Positions 35,736-47,738 are shown, numbered from the stretch's first letter. The stretch: 64,000 bases of DNA from Nakamurella sp. A5-74 (GCF_040438885.1 NZ_CP159218.1:3596001-3660000), one strand, 5' to 3'. Notes: generated from the sequence alone by a model not told the origin. Numbers and translations: made by a program.

Positions 35736-37551
35736 GACCGTCGTTCGGCTTGTCCGCCTGCACCGAGACGCCGGTGATCGCATCGGCAGCGTGCGAGTCG
35801 GTGCCGAACACCGTCTCGTCGTCGTCCACCCCGATGCCCGCCGCGATGATGGCGTCGCGCTCCTCGCGGCGGCGGCGCTGCTCGTCCGGGTCCGGCACCG
35901 GGACCGCCGACAGCAGGCGCCTGGTGTAGTCGTGCTGCGGGTTCGTGAGGATCTCCTCGCGGCTCCCGACCTCGACCAGCTCGCCGTGCCGGAGCACCGC
36001 GATCCGCCGAGCCAGCATCTCGACCACCGCGAGGTCGTGCGAGATGAACAGGCAGGCGAAGCCCTGCTCCCGCTGCAGTTCCTGGAACAGGTCGAGCACC
36101 TTGGCCTGGACCGAGACGTCCAGCGCGGAGGTGGGCTCGTCGGCGATCAGCAGCTTCGGCTGCAGCGCCAGCGAACGAGCGATGCCGACCCGCTGACGCT
36201 GACCGCCGGAGAGCTCGTGCGGGTAGCGGTTGCGCATCGCCCTGGCCAGATGCACCTGGTCCAGCAGCGCCTCCACCCGGTTCGACAGGTCCTTGCCCTT
36301 GGCCAGTCCGTGCAGCAGCAGCGGTTCACCGATCGACTCGCCGACCGGCAACCGCGGGTTGAGGGAGCTGCCCGGATCCTGGAAGACGAAGGAGACGTTG
36401 CGGCGGACCGTCCGCAGGTCCTTCTTGTGCACCCCGACCATGTTGGTGCCGACGACCGTTGCCTCGCCCTCGACGAAGGGCAGCAGGCCCACCAGGGCGC
36501 GACCGATGGTGGTCTTGCCGGAGCCGGACTCACCGACCAGACCGACCACCTCGCCCTGCTGGATGTCGAGGTTGAACTTGTCGACCGCCCGGAAGGCCGG
36601 GTTGCGGCCGCGCTTCGGGTACTCGACGGCCACATCCTTCATCGACACGACGATGTCGGCGCCGACCGCGTCGATGCCGACCGAGTGGGCAGCTCGGCTC
36701 TCGGTGGTGGTCCCGCCGTCCTTGATGGCGCCGCCCAGGTGTGGAACCGCCTCGAGCAGCTGGATGGTGTATTCGTCCTGGGGCGTCTTGAAGACCTGGT
36801 GCGAGGTGCCGGACTCGACAACCTTGCCGTCCTTCATCACCATGATCCGGTCGGCCATGTCGGCGACCACGCCCATGTCGTGGGTGATCAGCAGGATGCC
36901 GGCGTCGACCCGGTCCTTGAGGTTGCGCATCAACCGCAGGATCTCGGCCTGCACCGTCACATCGAGCGCCGTGGTGGGCTCGTCGGCCACGAGCAGCTTG
37001 GGATCGAGGGCCAACGCCTGCGCGATCATCACGCGCTGACGTTGACCACCCGAGAGCTCGTGCGGGTAGGAGTCGATCCGGCGATCAGGGTCGGGGATCT
37101 CCACGATCTTCAGCAGCTCGAGCGCTCGCACGCGAGCCCGCGCAGGAGACATCGCCGAATGGTTCCGCAGCACCTCCGCGATCTGGAATCCGACGGTGTA
37201 GACCGGGTTCAGGGCCGTCATCGGCTCCTGGAAGATCATCGAGATCTCCTGGCCGCGGACCCGGCGCAACGTCCGCGAAGAGGCATTGACCAGCTGGTTG
37301 TCGCCCAACGTCACCGATCCGCGGGTGTGCGAGTTCTTCGGCAACAGGCCGAGCAACGCCATCGCGGTGGTCGACTTGCCGGAACCGGACTCGCCGACGA
37401 TCGCCAGCACCTCACCGGGGGCGATCTCGAAGCTCGAGTCGACGACGGCCGGGTACCAGACACCATCGACCCAGAAGTCGATGCACAGATCCCGCACCGT
37501 CAGGATGGGGGTCCTGGCCGATGTCGGCTTGATCAGGTCGGGGCTGCTCAT
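35713..37551 (-). CDS. Peptide/nickel ABC transporter, two fused ATP-binding domains
   Basis: 612 aa, a DppD-DppF type fusion. Each half has Walker A (GESGSGKST and GESGSGKTT), the ABC signature LSGGQRQRV and Walker B (LLVADEPTTALD and [12 protein letters not shown]), with oligopeptide-type C-terminal extensions. It powers import through the DppB/DppC-like permeases encoded upstream at 38259-40945. Start ATG 37551 follows GAAGAGGAAC. It is separated from the permease genes by an opposing gene. Confidence 0.93.
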   Translation of the reverse strand: MSSPDLIKPTSARTPILTVRDLCIDFWVDGVWYPAVVDSSFEIAPGEVLAIVGESGSGKSTTAMALLGLLPKNSHTRGSVTLGDNQLVNASSRTLRRVRGQEISMIFQEPMTALNPVYTVGFQIAEVLRNHSAMSPARARVRALELLKIVEIPDPDRRIDSYPHELSGGQRQRVMIAQALALDPKLLVADEPTTALDVTVQAEILRLMRNLKDRVDAGILLITHDMGVVADMADRIMVMKDGKVVESGTSHQVFKTPQDEYTIQLLEAVPHLGGAIKDGGTTTESRAAHSVGIDAVGADIVVSMKDVAVEYPKRGRNPAFRAVDKFNLDIQQGEVVGLVGESGSGKTTIGRALVGLLPFVEGEATVVGTNMVGVHKKDLRTVRRNVSFVFQDPGSSLNPRLPVGESIGEPLLLHGLAKGKDLSNRVEALLDQVHLARAMRNRYPHELSGGQRQRVGIARSLALQPKLLIADEPTSALDVSVQAKVLDLFQELQREQGFACLFISHDLAVVEMLARRIAVLRHGELVEVGSREEILTNPQHDYTRRLLSAVPVPDPDEQRRRREERDAIIAAGIGVDDDETVFGTDSHAADAITGVSVQADKPNDGRAGQAGS

Positions 37552-37609
37552 GGTCGGCAGTTCCTCTTCTCTACGGATGGGACGGCGACACGGATGGGAC
37601 GATGACGAG

Positions 37610-38227
37610 GTGACCACGACACCCACGTATTCCTATCGTCCCGCCTTCGGACGCGGTCTGGCGATCGCTGTCGCCGTCGTCTGTGCGCTGGCGGTGGTGG
37701 TGACGCTGTTCCAGGACGGTTTCACGGCCGCCGGCGCTTTCGCGCCGTGGATGCTGCTCGTCGCCTGGGTGGTGTGGGCCTTGTTCTGGGCACCCGAGGT
37801 ACGCGTCGACGACGCGGGCGTACATCTGGTCAACGTGACCAGGACGCTGCACCTGCCCTGGCCGTCGATCCGAGCGGTCGACACCAAATGGGCGTTCGCG
37901 GTGGTGACCGGCTGGGGTACCTACACGGCCTGGGCGGCACCGGCCGGGAGTCGGCGATCCGGTCGCCAGCTCTCGCCGGGAGACGTCACCGACCTCCCCG
38001 AGTCCACGTTCGGACCCGGCCGCTCGATCCGTCCCGGTGACTCGCCGAACTCGCCGTCCGGTCAGGTGGCGATGATGGTGCGTCGCCGCCTGGAGGAGTT
38101 GCGCAGGGCCGGTCATCTGGACGACCCCAGGCTGGAGACCGACAAGGTTCCCAGCCGCTGGCACGTCGAGTCGCTCGCGGTCGGCGCAGCGCTGCTGTTG
38201 TGGGGCATGCTCGCCGTGCTCCTGTGA
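37610..38227 (+). CDS. PH-domain-like membrane protein
   Basis: 205 aa starting at GTG 37610. Two membrane helices (about residues 14-34 and 41-60) precede a bPH2-like beta domain (VRVDDAGVHLVNVTRTLHLPWPSIRAVDTKWAF). A final helix lies near the C-terminus. Such proteins are widespread in actinobacteria. It is divergent from the ATPase gene and convergent with dppC, so it interrupts an otherwise contiguous peptide transporter operon. Confidence 0.75.
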   Translation: MTTTPTYSYRPAFGRGLAIAVAVVCALAVVVTLFQDGFTAAGAFAPWMLLVAWVVWALFWAPEVRVDDAGVHLVNVTRTLHLPWPSIRAVDTKWAFAVVTGWGTYTAWAAPAGSRRSGRQLSPGDVTDLPESTFGPGRSIRPGDSPNSPSGQVAMMVRRRLEELRRAGHLDDPRLETDKVPSRWHVESLAVGAALLLWGMLAVLL

Positions 38228-38258
38228 GCGGCTGACAACGCTCGAGCAAGGTCCGGCG

Positions 38259-39391
38259 TCACACCTTGTCCTCGGGCGGGGCGACCGTCGGGCGGTCACC
38301 GCCGGACAGCAGACCCGGATCGCCGGCGCCCGCAGCCGCCGGGAGCGACGACACACCGGTGCCGGCGGCGAACTCCAGATCCTTGCGCTTGGGGATGCGC
38401 TTCTGACGCGGGTCGAAGGCATCGCGCAGACCGTCACCGATGAAGTTGATGGCCAGCACGATGATGATGATGAAGACGCCCGGCCACAGGAACAGCCACG
38501 GCCTGGTCTGGAACGACTGGGCGAAAGCACTGATCAGTGAGCCCAGGGACTGGTCCGGGAACTGGATACCGAAGCCCAGGAAGCTGAGCGCCGCCTCTGT
38601 GAGGATGCCGCCGCCCATCAACAGAGTGGTGTTGACGACGATGACGCCGACGGTGTTCGGCAGGATGTGCTTGAAGATGATCCTCATGTCCGAGGCGCCG
38701 GCGACCCGGGCCGCGTCGACGAACTCGCGCTCCCGCAGCCAGAGGAACTCGCCGCGCACCAGCCGAGCGAGGCCGGTCCAGGACAGCAACCCGAGGGCGA
38801 GCGCGACCGGCCAGATGCCGCGGACGCCGAACACGAACCCGGCGACGGCGGTGATCAGGATGATCGGCAGCGTGATGATCAGGTCGGTGAAGCGCATCAA
38901 GACCGAGTCGACCCAGCCGCGGTAGTAGCCGGCGACGGCGCCGATCACGGTCCCGATCGTGGTGGCCAGGATGCCGAGCACCACGATGACGACGAGGGTC
39001 TGCTGCGTTCCCCGCATGGTGGCCGCGAACATGTCGAGCCCGGTCTCGTCCTGACCGAACGGGTGATCACCCCAGGCCCAGTGATCGGCGAAGGGCGGGA
39101 TGCTCAAGGTGGAGACGCCGCCGGGAAGACCACCGTCCGATGTCTGGCTGTACGCCCACTTCCACCAGCCGGGGATCGGACCCCACCCGATCGAGGTCGC
39201 GGCCAGCAGGATCACCAGCGCCAGCACCACCAGCGAGATCATCGCGCCCTTGTGGCGCAGGAACCGCTTGCGGACGATCTGGCCCTGGGACAGGCCCGCG
39301 GTCTCCTTCTGCTCGAAGGACGACTCGTCGGGGATCACCCCCGCGCCGCTGTCGGAGGGAGCCGAGTCGGGAGCTTGGTGCGGGATCATGG

Positions 39392-39395
<4 letters not shown>
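38259..39395 (-). CDS. Peptide ABC transporter permease (DppC-like)
   Basis: 378 aa. After a ~45-residue cytoplasmic leader and a first helix, the binding-protein-dependent permease domain spans six helices. The EAA loop is REFVDAARVAGASDMRIIFKHILPN. HPFGQDETGLDMFAATMRGTQQTL is typical of the DppC family. Start ATG 39395 overlaps dppB by four bases. The C-terminal 40 residues are a soluble tail. Confidence 0.93.
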
Positions 39396-40945
<1,550 letters not shown>

Positions 40946-41115
40946 CTGAGGCGGTGCTCCCAGGGGTGTGGGGGATGGAGGCGTCGGGTCACGTTAGCGC
41001 ACTGCAGGCGCCGACGCCCTACTTGTGATCCGGCTAGTTTCCGATCTGGCTCAGTACGGACGAAAGCGGCGTGCCGGGCCACGATGCTGCCCGTGCACGC
41101 CGCTTGTCTGCGTGC

Positions 41116-41168
41116 GACACCCAGCGGCCGGCGGAGGAGCGAACTCCGCCCGCCGGCCGGTGGGTGTC
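41116..41168 (-). terminator. Strong hairpin between the binding-protein gene and dppB
   Basis: GACACCCA (41116-41123) pairs with TGGGTGTC (41161-41168), and the inner CGGCCGGCGG and GGAG pair with CCGCCGGCCG and CTCC, closing on a short cgaa loop. It begins 9 bases after the oppA stop and precedes dppB by about 170 bases. There is no U-tract. It likely attenuates read-through or stabilises the oppA mRNA. Confidence 0.7.
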
Positions 41169-41177
41169 AGTGCGAGA

Positions 41178-43280
41178 TCAGCTCGCGGTCGTCCACTCCC
41201 AGAAGTTCCAGAAGTAGGTCGGTGCCAGCGAGATGGTCGAGACGTTCTTGACCTTGTTGGCGTTGAACGCCGTGATGTCCGGGAACTGGAAGATCACGGT
41301 GCCGAAGGCATCCTCGAACAGAGCCTTCTCCACGTTCAGGATCAGCTCCTTCTGCTTGGCAGGATCCGGGGTGATGTTCAGCTCGTTCAGGTAACCGTCC
41401 ACGGTCTTGTTCGAGTAACCGTAGAAGTTGTTCTGACCGCCGGTGATGAAGTTCGGCGGGATCTGCGAAGCACCGATCGACGTCGACTGCCATCCGAAGA
41501 GGGCGGCGTCGTAGATCTTGGTGTTCGTCAGCTGCGACGACCAGTCGGCGTTCTTGCCGTCGACGACCTGGAAACCGGCCTGGGCGGCCGACTCGGAGAT
41601 CAGCTTGTACTCGTTCGCGCGACGGACGTTCTTGTCGGCGTACATGAAGCGGACCTTCGGACTGGTGACGCCGGCCTTGGCCAGCAGCGCCTTCGCGCCT
41701 TCGATGTCGACGGTGCTCCAGTCCTTGGAGCCGTTGTCGGCGACGACGCTGTCGTAGTCCGGCGAGCCGGGCACGACGTTGAACGACTGACGCAGAACGG
41801 CGTCCGGGTTCAGCGGCTTGATCAGTCGATCGACGATCTGCTGACGCGGGACGGTCTTCAGGAAGGCCTGACGGACCTCCAGCGCCTTCTGCTTGTCGCC
41901 ACCGTAGGTCTTGGCATCGAACGGACCGCCGTTGTTCTGCGCGAGGTCGACGTGCTCGTAGGTCGCGCCGTCGCCGGTCAGCACCGTGACGCCCTGGGCC
42001 TTGAGGTTGTTGGCAGCACCCAGCACGTCGACGGTCGCCTGCGGCTGGATGATGTCGACTTCCTGGTTCGCCAGCGCCTGCACCGAAGCCATGGCGTCAC
42101 CGATGATGCGGTAGGTGATCTGGTCGACCGACGGGACCGGTCCCCAGCTGCCGTCGTAGTTCGGGTTGCGGGTGAAGGTCATGTACTGATCCTTCTTGAT
42201 CTCCGACAGCACGTACGGGCCGGTGGAGAGGTACAGCGACTTGTCACCCGGCAGCTCGGTGAAGTCGAAGCCGGTGTTCCAGGTGTCGGCGATCTTCTTC
42301 ACGTCGGCGACGGCGGCCTTGTCGACCTTGGAGGCGTCGACGAACTTGACGCCATCCGCGTCGGTCTTCTCGGTCGTCTTGCCGTCGAAGGCCTTCAGGT
42401 CCTCGATCAGCTTGGCGGTGGCGGCGGCGGGATCGTCGATCTTGAGCGCCTTCTGAGCCACGGCGTGCGCGGCGATGCCGGACTGCAACTGGAACGGGTA
42501 GTCGACGAAGGGCTTGTCGTAGACGATCGTCATCGAGAAGCCGTCATCGGACAGCTCCGGGAACTTGGTGACCAGCTCCATCGACGGCGCGGCGGAGTCG
42601 AACGCGATCGCGCTGCTGGGCAGCGGCACGCCGTTGTCGTCGGTGGCCAGGACGCCCGTGTTGTAATGCCCACCCTGAGCGGCCCAGGAGAGCAACAGGT
42701 CAGCAGCGCCGACCGGGGTGCCATCGGACCACTTGGCGGCCTTGTTGAGTGTGTACTTGATGGTCAGCGGGTCTTTGGAGACCAGCGAGCACTGCAGGTA
42801 CTGGTCGTTGTTGACCAACTCGAGCTTGTCGTTGTAGTAGAAGCTCTGGGCCTGGGTCAGGTACGCGACGTTGGCGTTGTACGTCGAGTTGCCGTGCGAG
42901 GTGGTGTTGTTCCACGAGGAGATGCCCTCGTTGAAGGACACGTTGACGTTGCCGCCCTTGGTGGCCGGCGCCGGATACGCGCCGTGCGGCGTGCCACAGG
43001 CGCTCTCGCCGCCGGGCGGGGTGGCCCCGCTGCTCGGAGACTCGCTGCTGCCGGTTCCCGCGCTCCCGCTGCTGCCGGTTCCCGCACCATCGCTGCCGCT
43101 GGTGGAGGGAGTGGAACCCCCGCCGTCAGAGGTGGCCGCCGAGGTAGCCGGGCCAGAGGTCGCGGACGTTGCCGCAGGCGAGCTCGCACCGCCTTGCTGG
43201 CCGGTGTTGCCGCAGGCGGAGACCACCAATGCAGAGACTGCGGCGAGAGCAGTGATGGCCACTGCGCGTGTTCTTCTCAT
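41178..43280 (-). CDS. Peptide-binding lipoprotein, family 5 (OppA/DppA-like)
   Basis: 700 aa. The signal peptide ends in a lipobox (VVSACG, Cys23), then a Ser/Thr/Gly-rich linker of about 80 residues, then the SBP_bac_5 domain (AAKWSDGTPVGAADLLLSW and QVVDGKNADWSSQLTNTK style segments). It captures peptides outside the cell for the DppB/C permeases encoded directly downstream. GAGGAGGAC precedes the ATG. The hairpin after it probably keeps its expression above that of the permeases. Confidence 0.93.
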   Translation of the reverse strand: MRRTRAVAITALAAVSALVVSACGNTGQQGGASSPAATSATSGPATSAATSDGGGSTPSTSGSDGAGTGSSGSAGTGSSESPSSGATPPGGESACGTPHGAYPAPATKGGNVNVSFNEGISSWNNTTSHGNSTYNANVAYLTQAQSFYYNDKLELVNNDQYLQCSLVSKDPLTIKYTLNKAAKWSDGTPVGAADLLLSWAAQGGHYNTGVLATDDNGVPLPSSAIAFDSAAPSMELVTKFPELSDDGFSMTIVYDKPFVDYPFQLQSGIAAHAVAQKALKIDDPAAATAKLIEDLKAFDGKTTEKTDADGVKFVDASKVDKAAVADVKKIADTWNTGFDFTELPGDKSLYLSTGPYVLSEIKKDQYMTFTRNPNYDGSWGPVPSVDQITYRIIGDAMASVQALANQEVDIIQPQATVDVLGAANNLKAQGVTVLTGDGATYEHVDLAQNNGGPFDAKTYGGDKQKALEVRQAFLKTVPRQQIVDRLIKPLNPDAVLRQSFNVVPGSPDYDSVVADNGSKDWSTVDIEGAKALLAKAGVTSPKVRFMYADKNVRRANEYKLISESAAQAGFQVVDGKNADWSSQLTNTKIYDAALFGWQSTSIGASQIPPNFITGGQNNFYGYSNKTVDGYLNELNITPDPAKQKELILNVEKALFEDAFGTVIFQFPDITAFNANKVKNVSTISLAPTYFWNFWEWTTAS

Positions 43281-43546
43281 GGATCAAGTCCTCCTCGGAG
43301 ACCGACGGACCCCATCCTGCGGCCCCCATCGACCGTAGACATGTGCCGGGCGCGCGGTTGCTCCCTTGTCGTATCTGACCCGCCGACAATGGCGGACCAT
43401 CCCGCCTGTTGGAACCCCCGTGCGGAGATCGTGACCAAAGGGTGACCGCAAAGCGTCCATTCGGCGCAACTGGTTTACATCGAAGTCACCTTGTGAGCGG
43501 TGGATCTGTTGCGCAGCTGCAGAGCGACCGCAGATCTTCCTTGTCC

Positions 43547-45565
43547 TCAGCGGTGGTCCCAACCGGCCAGGCCGGCCAGCGGACCGGTCCACAGCCAGCC
43601 GGCGCGGCTGCCGCTGAGCACCGACCGGAGCTCCGGCGCCACGGCGAACACAGCCTGCGGCTGGCCGAGCGGGATCACCGGCAGCGCGGCGAGTACCGCA
43701 GCGCCGACGTCGCTGAGCACCTGCCGGCCAGCGCTGCCCTCCGTGCCGTCCGCGAGCAGCTGCAGCAGCGTGGGTTGCAAATCCGCGTTGCACCAGCCGG
43801 CGAGGTTGGCGCCGTGCCGCAGGTCGGCGACCGCTCCCCCGGATCCGGGCGGGTCCTCGGTCGTCGTGCCGGCCGTGCCCGGGCTCTCCTCGACGGTCGT
43901 GCCGACCGTCGAGACCGGCGGGTCGGCGATCCCGGTAGTGGTGGTCGGCGGGGTGGCGCCGGTCCCGCTCGCCGCGCCGGTCCCGCTCGCTGCGCCGCTC
44001 GTACCGGAGCCTGCCGTCGTCCTCGCACCGGCCGATGAGCTGGTCGATGCGCCGGTCGACTGCGGGGTGGTGACCGCCGGCGCCGCACCTCCGACCGGGC
44101 AGCCGTAGGATGAGATCGCCTCGATCGCATCCGACGTTCCGCGTGGCACTTCCAGCAGGGCCAGGTCGACGTGTCGCCCGCCGGCAGCGGGCTGCCCCAG
44201 CCGGGCGATGACGTCGTTGTCGGCCACCACGTCGACACCGATCCCGATGCGGCCCAGCTGGGTCTGGATCAGCCGGGCCGTGCGGGCCAGCGCAGGGATA
44301 CGCGTCGGATAGCCGAGGGTGAGCGTCAGCGGGAGACCGTCCTTGAGCACGGCCGCCCCCGCTCCGCGCTCCCATCCGGCCGCGGCCAGGGCAGCGGCCG
44401 CAGCCGTGGGGTCCGCGAAGACCCCCGGCGGCCGCGTGCCGGCAGCCGCGTCGACGGCCGGCAGCTGCACCGGCGAGCCTTTGGGGAGCAGACCGTCCGG
44501 ACGTGATCCGGTGTAGGCGTCGTCGAGTACGTCCGGCACGAGCCCGGCAGCGATCGCCCGCCGGACGTCCGCCGACGCAGTGGCCCCGGCAGTGGTGTCC
44601 ATCACCAGCGTCACCGAGGCGGCGAGCGGTACCACTGTGCGGTCGGGCGGTGGGATCAATGCCGAGAGCTGTTGCGCAGCAGCGTTTCCGGGCTCGAGGA
44701 GGACTGCCTGTACATCACCCCGTCCGAGTGCGGCGACCAGCTCGGTCGGGGTTCCCAGCCGGAGCACCACGCCGTTGGGGCCCGGTTGGGCCGCCCAGTA
44801 CTTGTCGTTGCGGCGCAACGTGATCTGGCCGGTGACCGCATCGAAACCGGAGAACCGGTACGGCCCCGCCGTGACCGGTACCCCTCCGGACAGCCCGCCG
44901 AGGAACCCGCCGGGGGCGTCCTTGAGGATGTGTGCGGGCAACAGCGGCGAGAACATGCTCTGCCAGTCGGCGACCGGAGTGCTGAACGTGATCCTCACCT
45001 GCTTGCCGGCCGCCGCTGAGTCGATGCCGGTGATGAGCGCATAGGGAGCCGCGCCGCGGACCCCGGTCTGCTGCTGGAGCTGGTCCCGCAGATACCGGAA
45101 ATCCTCTGCGGTGACAGGTGTTCCGTCTGACCAGGACGCGGCCCGGGAGATCTCGTAGGTCACCGTGAACGGATCGGTGGAGGTGACCGACGCCGACGTG
45201 ACAACGGTGCCGTCCAGCTGCCGTCGTCCCGCTTCATCGACCACCGAGACCGACGGCAGGGTGAGCGCAGCGACCGCGGTGGTCGCGGTGGACGCGTCGG
45301 CGATCGCGTACGGGTTGAATCCCGTGACGACCGCGTCCAGGCCGATCGTCAGCGACGGATCCTCCGCCGCGGGGGTGGTGACCGGGCCCGAAACACTCAC
45401 CGACGGGCTCGGCGAGGAGCCGCCGGTGGACACGCTCGGCGCACTGCTGGAAGACGGATCCGGTGGCTGCGGGACCGGCAGACCGGGTGGCGTGCAGCCG
45501 GCCAGCGCAAGTGCGGCACCCAGGGCGAGCGCCCGCAGCACGGGCGCACGCACGGGTCGTCTCAC
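43547..45565 (-). CDS. Second family-5 extracellular solute-binding lipoprotein
   Basis: 672 aa. A short signal peptide with lipobox LAGC (ALALAGCTPP) is followed by a Pro/Ser-rich linker and an SBP_bac_5 domain with RAASWSDGTPVTAEDFRYL. A Gly/Thr/Ser-rich insert lies near residues 515-590. It is 266 bases upstream of the first binding protein, so perhaps its own unit. The ligand may be a different peptide for the same permease. GTG 45565 has TACCCT seven bases upstream, close to the leaderless pattern. Confidence 0.88.
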   Translation of the reverse strand: MRRPVRAPVLRALALGAALALAGCTPPGLPVPQPPDPSSSSAPSVSTGGSSPSPSVSVSGPVTTPAAEDPSLTIGLDAVVTGFNPYAIADASTATTAVAALTLPSVSVVDEAGRRQLDGTVVTSASVTSTDPFTVTYEISRAASWSDGTPVTAEDFRYLRDQLQQQTGVRGAAPYALITGIDSAAAGKQVRITFSTPVADWQSMFSPLLPAHILKDAPGGFLGGLSGGVPVTAGPYRFSGFDAVTGQITLRRNDKYWAAQPGPNGVVLRLGTPTELVAALGRGDVQAVLLEPGNAAAQQLSALIPPPDRTVVPLAASVTLVMDTTAGATASADVRRAIAAGLVPDVLDDAYTGSRPDGLLPKGSPVQLPAVDAAAGTRPPGVFADPTAAAAALAAAGWERGAGAAVLKDGLPLTLTLGYPTRIPALARTARLIQTQLGRIGIGVDVVADNDVIARLGQPAAGGRHVDLALLEVPRGTSDAIEAISSYGCPVGGAAPAVTTPQSTGASTSSSAGARTTAGSGTSGAASGTGAASGTGATPPTTTTGIADPPVSTVGTTVEESPGTAGTTTEDPPGSGGAVADLRHGANLAGWCNADLQPTLLQLLADGTEGSAGRQVLSDVGAAVLAALPVIPLGQPQAVFAVAPELRSVLSGSRAGWLWTGPLAGLAGWDHR

Positions 45566-45591
45566 AGTGACCAGGGTAGAGCGAGCGTCCT

Positions 45592-45703
45592 CACGGTGAT
45601 CGAGCGACGAAGGAGACGAGACCCCGTCCCCGCACGACCCCGGACGCAGCGACCCACGGTGATCGAGCGACGAAGGAGACGAGATCCCGTCCCCGCACGG
45701 CTC
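45592..45703. repeat. Dispersed repeat (GAGCGACGAAGGAG family), copy C, tandem pair
   Basis: Two direct copies beginning at 45592 and 45655 (period 63 bp), each cacggtgatcgagcgacgaa followed by ggagacgag and a run to cccgcacg. They differ by one or two bases in the first 45. They fill the gap after typA and share the core with copies A and B. Confidence 0.8.
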
Positions 45704-45717
45704 CGGCCCCGGCGCGC

Positions 45718-47601
45718 TCAGGTCTGGTTCTTGGCCCGCGAACGGGTCCTGGCCCGCTCACTCCCGTTGAGCACCAGCTTGCGGATGCGGGCCGAGATGG
45801 GAGTGACCTCGACGCACTCGTCGTCGGAGCAGAACTCCAGGCTCTGCTCGAGGCTCAGCGCCCGCGACGGCACCAGGTGGACGAGCTCGTCGCCACTAGA
45901 CTGCCGCATGTTGGTGAGCTTCTTCTCCTTGGTGATGTTGACGTCCATGTCCTCGGAGCGGGAGTTCTCGCCGACGATCATGCCCTCGTACACCTCGGTG
46001 GTCGGCGGGATGAACATGGCACCGCGTTCCTGCAGCGCGAACATCGCGAACGGCGTGGCCCGGCCGGCGCGGTCGGCGACCAGCGACCCGGACGGCCGGG
46101 TGCGCATCGGTCCGGTCCACGGGCCGTAGCCGTCGAACAGCGTGGACGCGATGCCGGTGCCGCGGGTGTCGGTGAGGAACTCGGTGCGGAAGCCGATCAG
46201 GCCGCGGGAGGGGATGTGGAACTCCAACCGGATCCAGCCGGTGCCGTGGTTCGTCATGGTCTCCATGCGGCCCTTGCGGACGGCCAGCAGCTGGGTGACG
46301 GCGCCGAGGTACTCCTCGGGCACGTCGACCGTCAGTCGCTCGAAGGGCTCGTGCAGCTTGCCGTCGATCTCGCGGGTGACGACCTGCGGCTTGCCGATGG
46401 TGAGCTCGAAGCTCTCCCGGCGCATCTGCTCGACGAGGATCGCCAGCGCGAGCTCGCCGCGGCCCTGCACCTCCCAGGTGTCGGGTCGGTCGGTGTTGAG
46501 CACGCGCATCGAGACGTTGCCGATGAGCTCTTGGTCGAGGCGGTTCTTCACCTGGCGGGCGGTGAGCTTCTTGCCACCGTCGCGGCCGGCCAGCGGCGAG
46601 GTGTTGATGCCGACGGTCATCGAGATGGCCGGCTCGTCGACGGTGATCGGCTCGAGTGCGACCGGGTTCTCCGGGTCCGCGAGGGTTTCGCCGATCGTGA
46701 TCTCTGCCATCCCGGCTACCGCAATGAGGTCGCCGGCCCGGGCCGACTCGACCGGCACCCGGTCCAGGGCCTCGGTGATCAGCAGTTCGGTGATCTTCGT
46801 GCGCTCGATCGTGCCGTCGAGCTTCATCCAGGCCACCTGCTGGCCCTTGGTGATGGTGCCTTCGATGATCCGGCACATGCCGATGCGGCCCAGGAACGGC
46901 GAGGCATCGATGTTGGTGACCTGCGCCTGCAGCGGCGCGCCCTCGGTGTACTCCGGCGCCGGGATGGCGGCCAGCAGGGTGTCGAACAGCGGGTCGAGGT
47001 TCTCGTGGTCCGGCATCTCGCCGTTGCCCGGCTTGTTCATGCTGGCGCGGCCGGCGCGGGAGGCGCAGTAGACGATCGGGAACTCGATCTGCTCCTCGTC
47101 GGCGTCCAGATCGATGAAGAGGCCGTAGGTCTCGTCGACCACCTCGTCGATCCGGGCATCGGCGCGGTCGGTCTTGTTGATGACGAGCACGACGGGCAGC
47201 CGCGCCTGCAGCGCCTTGCGGAGCACGAAGCGGGTTTGCGGCAGCGGGCCCTCGGAGGCGTCGACGAGCAGCACGACACCGTCGACCATCATCAGCGCCC
47301 GCTCCACCTCGCCACCGAAGTCGGCGTGGCCCGGGGTGTCGACGATGTTGATGATCATCTCGGTGGTCTCGCCCGGCGCAGCGCCGGGCGTCTGCATGGT
47401 GCGGTGCACCGCGGTGTTCTTGGCGAGAATGGTGATGCCCTTCTCGCGCTCCAGGTCGCCGGAGTCCATCACCCGGTCGGTGTGCGCGCTGCCCTCACGG
47501 AAAGCGCCCGACTGCCACAGCATGGCGTCGACCAGGGTCGTCTTGCCGTGGTCGACGTGGGCGACGATGGCGACATTGCGAAGATCGGACCTGATGGCCA
47601 T
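45718..47601 (-). CDS. typA: Ribosome-associated GTPase TypA/BipA
   Basis: 627 aa. The G domain has AHVDHGKTTLVDAML (G1), DTPGHADF (G3) and NKTDR (G4). It is followed by EF-G-like domains and the BipA-specific C-terminal domain (PSRGLIGFRTEFLTDTRGTG). A role in ribosome assembly under stress is known from other bacteria. AGGAG lies upstream of ATG 47601. The last ~15 residues are basic (ERARTRSRAKNQT). Confidence 0.96.
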   Translation of the reverse strand: MAIRSDLRNVAIVAHVDHGKTTLVDAMLWQSGAFREGSAHTDRVMDSGDLEREKGITILAKNTAVHRTMQTPGAAPGETTEMIINIVDTPGHADFGGEVERALMMVDGVVLLVDASEGPLPQTRFVLRKALQARLPVVLVINKTDRADARIDEVVDETYGLFIDLDADEEQIEFPIVYCASRAGRASMNKPGNGEMPDHENLDPLFDTLLAAIPAPEYTEGAPLQAQVTNIDASPFLGRIGMCRIIEGTITKGQQVAWMKLDGTIERTKITELLITEALDRVPVESARAGDLIAVAGMAEITIGETLADPENPVALEPITVDEPAISMTVGINTSPLAGRDGGKKLTARQVKNRLDQELIGNVSMRVLNTDRPDTWEVQGRGELALAILVEQMRRESFELTIGKPQVVTREIDGKLHEPFERLTVDVPEEYLGAVTQLLAVRKGRMETMTNHGTGWIRLEFHIPSRGLIGFRTEFLTDTRGTGIASTLFDGYGPWTGPMRTRPSGSLVADRAGRATPFAMFALQERGAMFIPPTTEVYEGMIVGENSRSEDMDVNITKEKKLTNMRQSSGDELVHLVPSRALSLEQSLEFCSDDECVEVTPISARIRKLVLNGSERARTRSRAKNQT

Positions 47602-47738
47602 GTGGCTGGGTACTCCTGGAGCTCGGGGAAGGTCTCGGGATCGGCGCCGCCCTGAGGGCAGGCCAATTGACCAACTTACCGGGCCGCCGCCATCAGTCGG
47701 GGTGTCCGCGGGCTCCGACGTGACCAGTCCCTCAGCAG

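Noticed and set aside
35383-37605. 740-aa open frame on the plus strand
   Set aside because: Antisense to the two-domain ABC ATPase, whose Walker and signature motifs are unambiguous. No recognisable domain in the antisense frame.
41025-43445. 806-aa open frame on the plus strand
   Set aside because: It lies antisense to the peptide-binding lipoprotein, is Val/Gly/Arg-rich with no domain, and is explained by high GC third positions of the real gene.
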